Below are positions 5,977 to 6,722 of a stretch of DNA of 6,722 nucleotides, piece after piece. The stretch is from assembly GCA_013362385.1 (NCBI GenBank), contig JABFWC010000266.1, positions 1-6,722 of the forward strand, given 5' to 3'. Position 1 is the first letter of the stretch. The number at the start of each line of letters is the position of its first letter. The notes under the pieces were generated by a model. That model searched no databases and had not been told where the DNA came from. It worked only from the letters and a program-made list of their open reading frames with translations. The translations under genes and the position numbers were made by a program. This stretch comes from Pseudarthrobacter sp. Lineage in GTDB: Bacteria; Actinomycetota; Actinomycetes; Actinomycetales; Micrococcaceae.

Positions 5977-6722
5977 GCGGGATGGTCCTTCAGGAAGCTG
6001 CGGATGTGCCGGGCCGCCGGTTCCGGCGTTTCGTAGTGGATGAGGTGCCCGACGCCGGGAATCACCTCGAGCTGGCCGTCCGGCAGGAGCGCCAGGAGAC
6101 GGTGCTGGTCCGGCAAGGTGGCGATTTCGTCCTTTTCGCCCGCGATGAGCAACACCGGGAGCTTCAGTTCCCGGGCCACCTCCGCGACGTGGTGGCTGAC
6201 GGACGCGGTGAACGACTCCAGCAGGCTGTCACGGTCTGCGAACGAACTGAAGTAGGCATGGTGCTGGCCGTGGATGAAGTCCCGGAGGTTCCGGTCACGC
6301 GTCTTGGCCATGGTTTCGCTCATGACGCGGACGATCACCGGATTGCGGAGCAGGGCCAGGCCAAGCCGGCGGGGGAGGCGGGCGGCAAGCCGGTAGTACA
6401 GCACCGCCAGCCGCGTCATCACGCCCTTTGGCCCCTCCAGCGCCGGAGCGGCGATGGGGTTGACCAGGATCAGGGGATACACGGCTCCGGGATGGCTGGC
6501 CACGAAATGCGCCGCGACGATGGAACCGAAGGAGTGCCCGAGCAGCACCGTTTCGGGTCCGAGGTCCAGGGCGGCCATAAAGTCCGCGATGAACCGGCCG
6601 TACCGTTCCACCGAGTGCTGGTCCTGGCTGAACGCCTCGGAACTGCCGAAGCCGGGAAGGTCGGGCATGATGATCCGCATCCCGGGCAACTGGTCCGCGA
6701 CCCGCAGGAGCCCGTGGTGGTC
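5973..6722 (-). CDS. Alpha/beta-fold hydrolase, 5' end outside window
   Basis: The frame is open to the right edge, giving 249 residues before TGA 5975-5973. Numbering from the first visible codon, it begins DHHGLLRVADQLPGMRIIMP, which runs in frame through a TTG at 6689-6687. That TTG is therefore probably internal, because the fold needs an upstream strand with the oxyanion HG motif. Strand and loop MPDLPGFGSSE are at 19-29, and the nucleophile elbow GHSFGS is at 62-67 with Ser64. A mostly helical cap spans about 95-180, then LPVLLIAGEKDEIA carries the acid Asp198, and GVGHLIHYETPEPAARHIRSFL carries His226. The Ser-Asp-His triad is complete, so it should be an active serine hydrolase (esterase, lipase or C-C hydrolase type). 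No substrate can be assigned, and no secretion signal can be judged without the N-terminus. It is the upstream partner of the glycosyltransferase through the GTGA overlap. Confidence 0.9.
   Translation of the reverse strand, partial: DHHGLLRVADQLPGMRIIMPDLPGFGSSEAFSQDQHSVERYGRFIADFMAALDLGPETVLLGHSFGSIVAAHFVASHPGAVYPLILVNPIAAPALEGPKGVMTRLAVLYYRLAARLPRRLGLALLRNPVIVRVMSETMAKTRDRNLRDFIHGQHHAYFSSFADRDSLLESFTASVSHHVAEVARELKLPVLLIAGEKDEIATLPDQHRLLALLPDGQLEVIPGVGHLIHYETPEPAARHIRSFLKDHPA
5986..5990 (-). promoter_or_regulatory. Shine-Dalgarno site of the glycosyltransferase, inside the hydrolase gene
   Basis: On the minus strand AAGGA lies 9 nt before the GTG at 5976-5974, within the last codons of the upstream hydrolase. 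With the GTGA overlap, it supports this start and translational coupling or reinitiation. The encoded N-terminus MKIVIDAR is exactly where the first GT-B strand should begin. Confidence 0.6.

Overview
The window is a GC-rich chromosomal segment that looks like a high-GC actinobacterium. Protein wording and gene order suggest Arthrobacter, Pseudarthrobacter or a close relative; this is an inference from remembered family features, not a database search. The order rpoZ - coaBC - metK - priA is a housekeeping arrangement typical of Actinobacteria. I see no mobile element, CRISPR array, tRNA, rRNA or phage signature.

Plus strand, 1-4888: the last 38 codons of rpoZ (RNA polymerase omega) are followed after 38 bp by coaBC, which makes 4'-phosphopantetheine, the precursor of coenzyme A. 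After 77 bp comes metK, S-adenosylmethionine synthetase, and after 89 bp priA, the replication-restart protein in its helicase-dead actinobacterial form. All three complete genes start with GTG. coaBC and priA have strong Shine-Dalgarno sites. The metK start has a short element that reads equally well as a Shine-Dalgarno site or as a -10 box placed for a leaderless transcript. A G+C-rich hairpin directly follows the metK stop codon.

Minus strand, 4900-6722: a two-gene unit converges on priA across an 11-bp gap that is almost entirely a perfect 10-bp palindrome. It is read from the right edge leftwards: an alpha/beta-fold hydrolase whose N-terminus lies outside the window, then a GT4-type glycosyltransferase. 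The two overlap by 4 nt (GTGA), so they are probably translationally coupled. Their substrates cannot be read from the sequence.

I did not find a convincing undescribed system. The points most worth a second look are: PriA has lost its Walker A, DEAH and C-terminal helicase motifs but kept all eight zinc cysteines; the CoaC domain lacks two hallmark active-site residues (Asn to His and Cys to Gly); the metK start may be leaderless; and the hydrolase and glycosyltransferase are tightly coupled but of unknown substrate. Apart from the last, I believe these are lineage traits of Actinobacteria rather than peculiarities of this strain. No gene-free stretch exceeds 100 bp.
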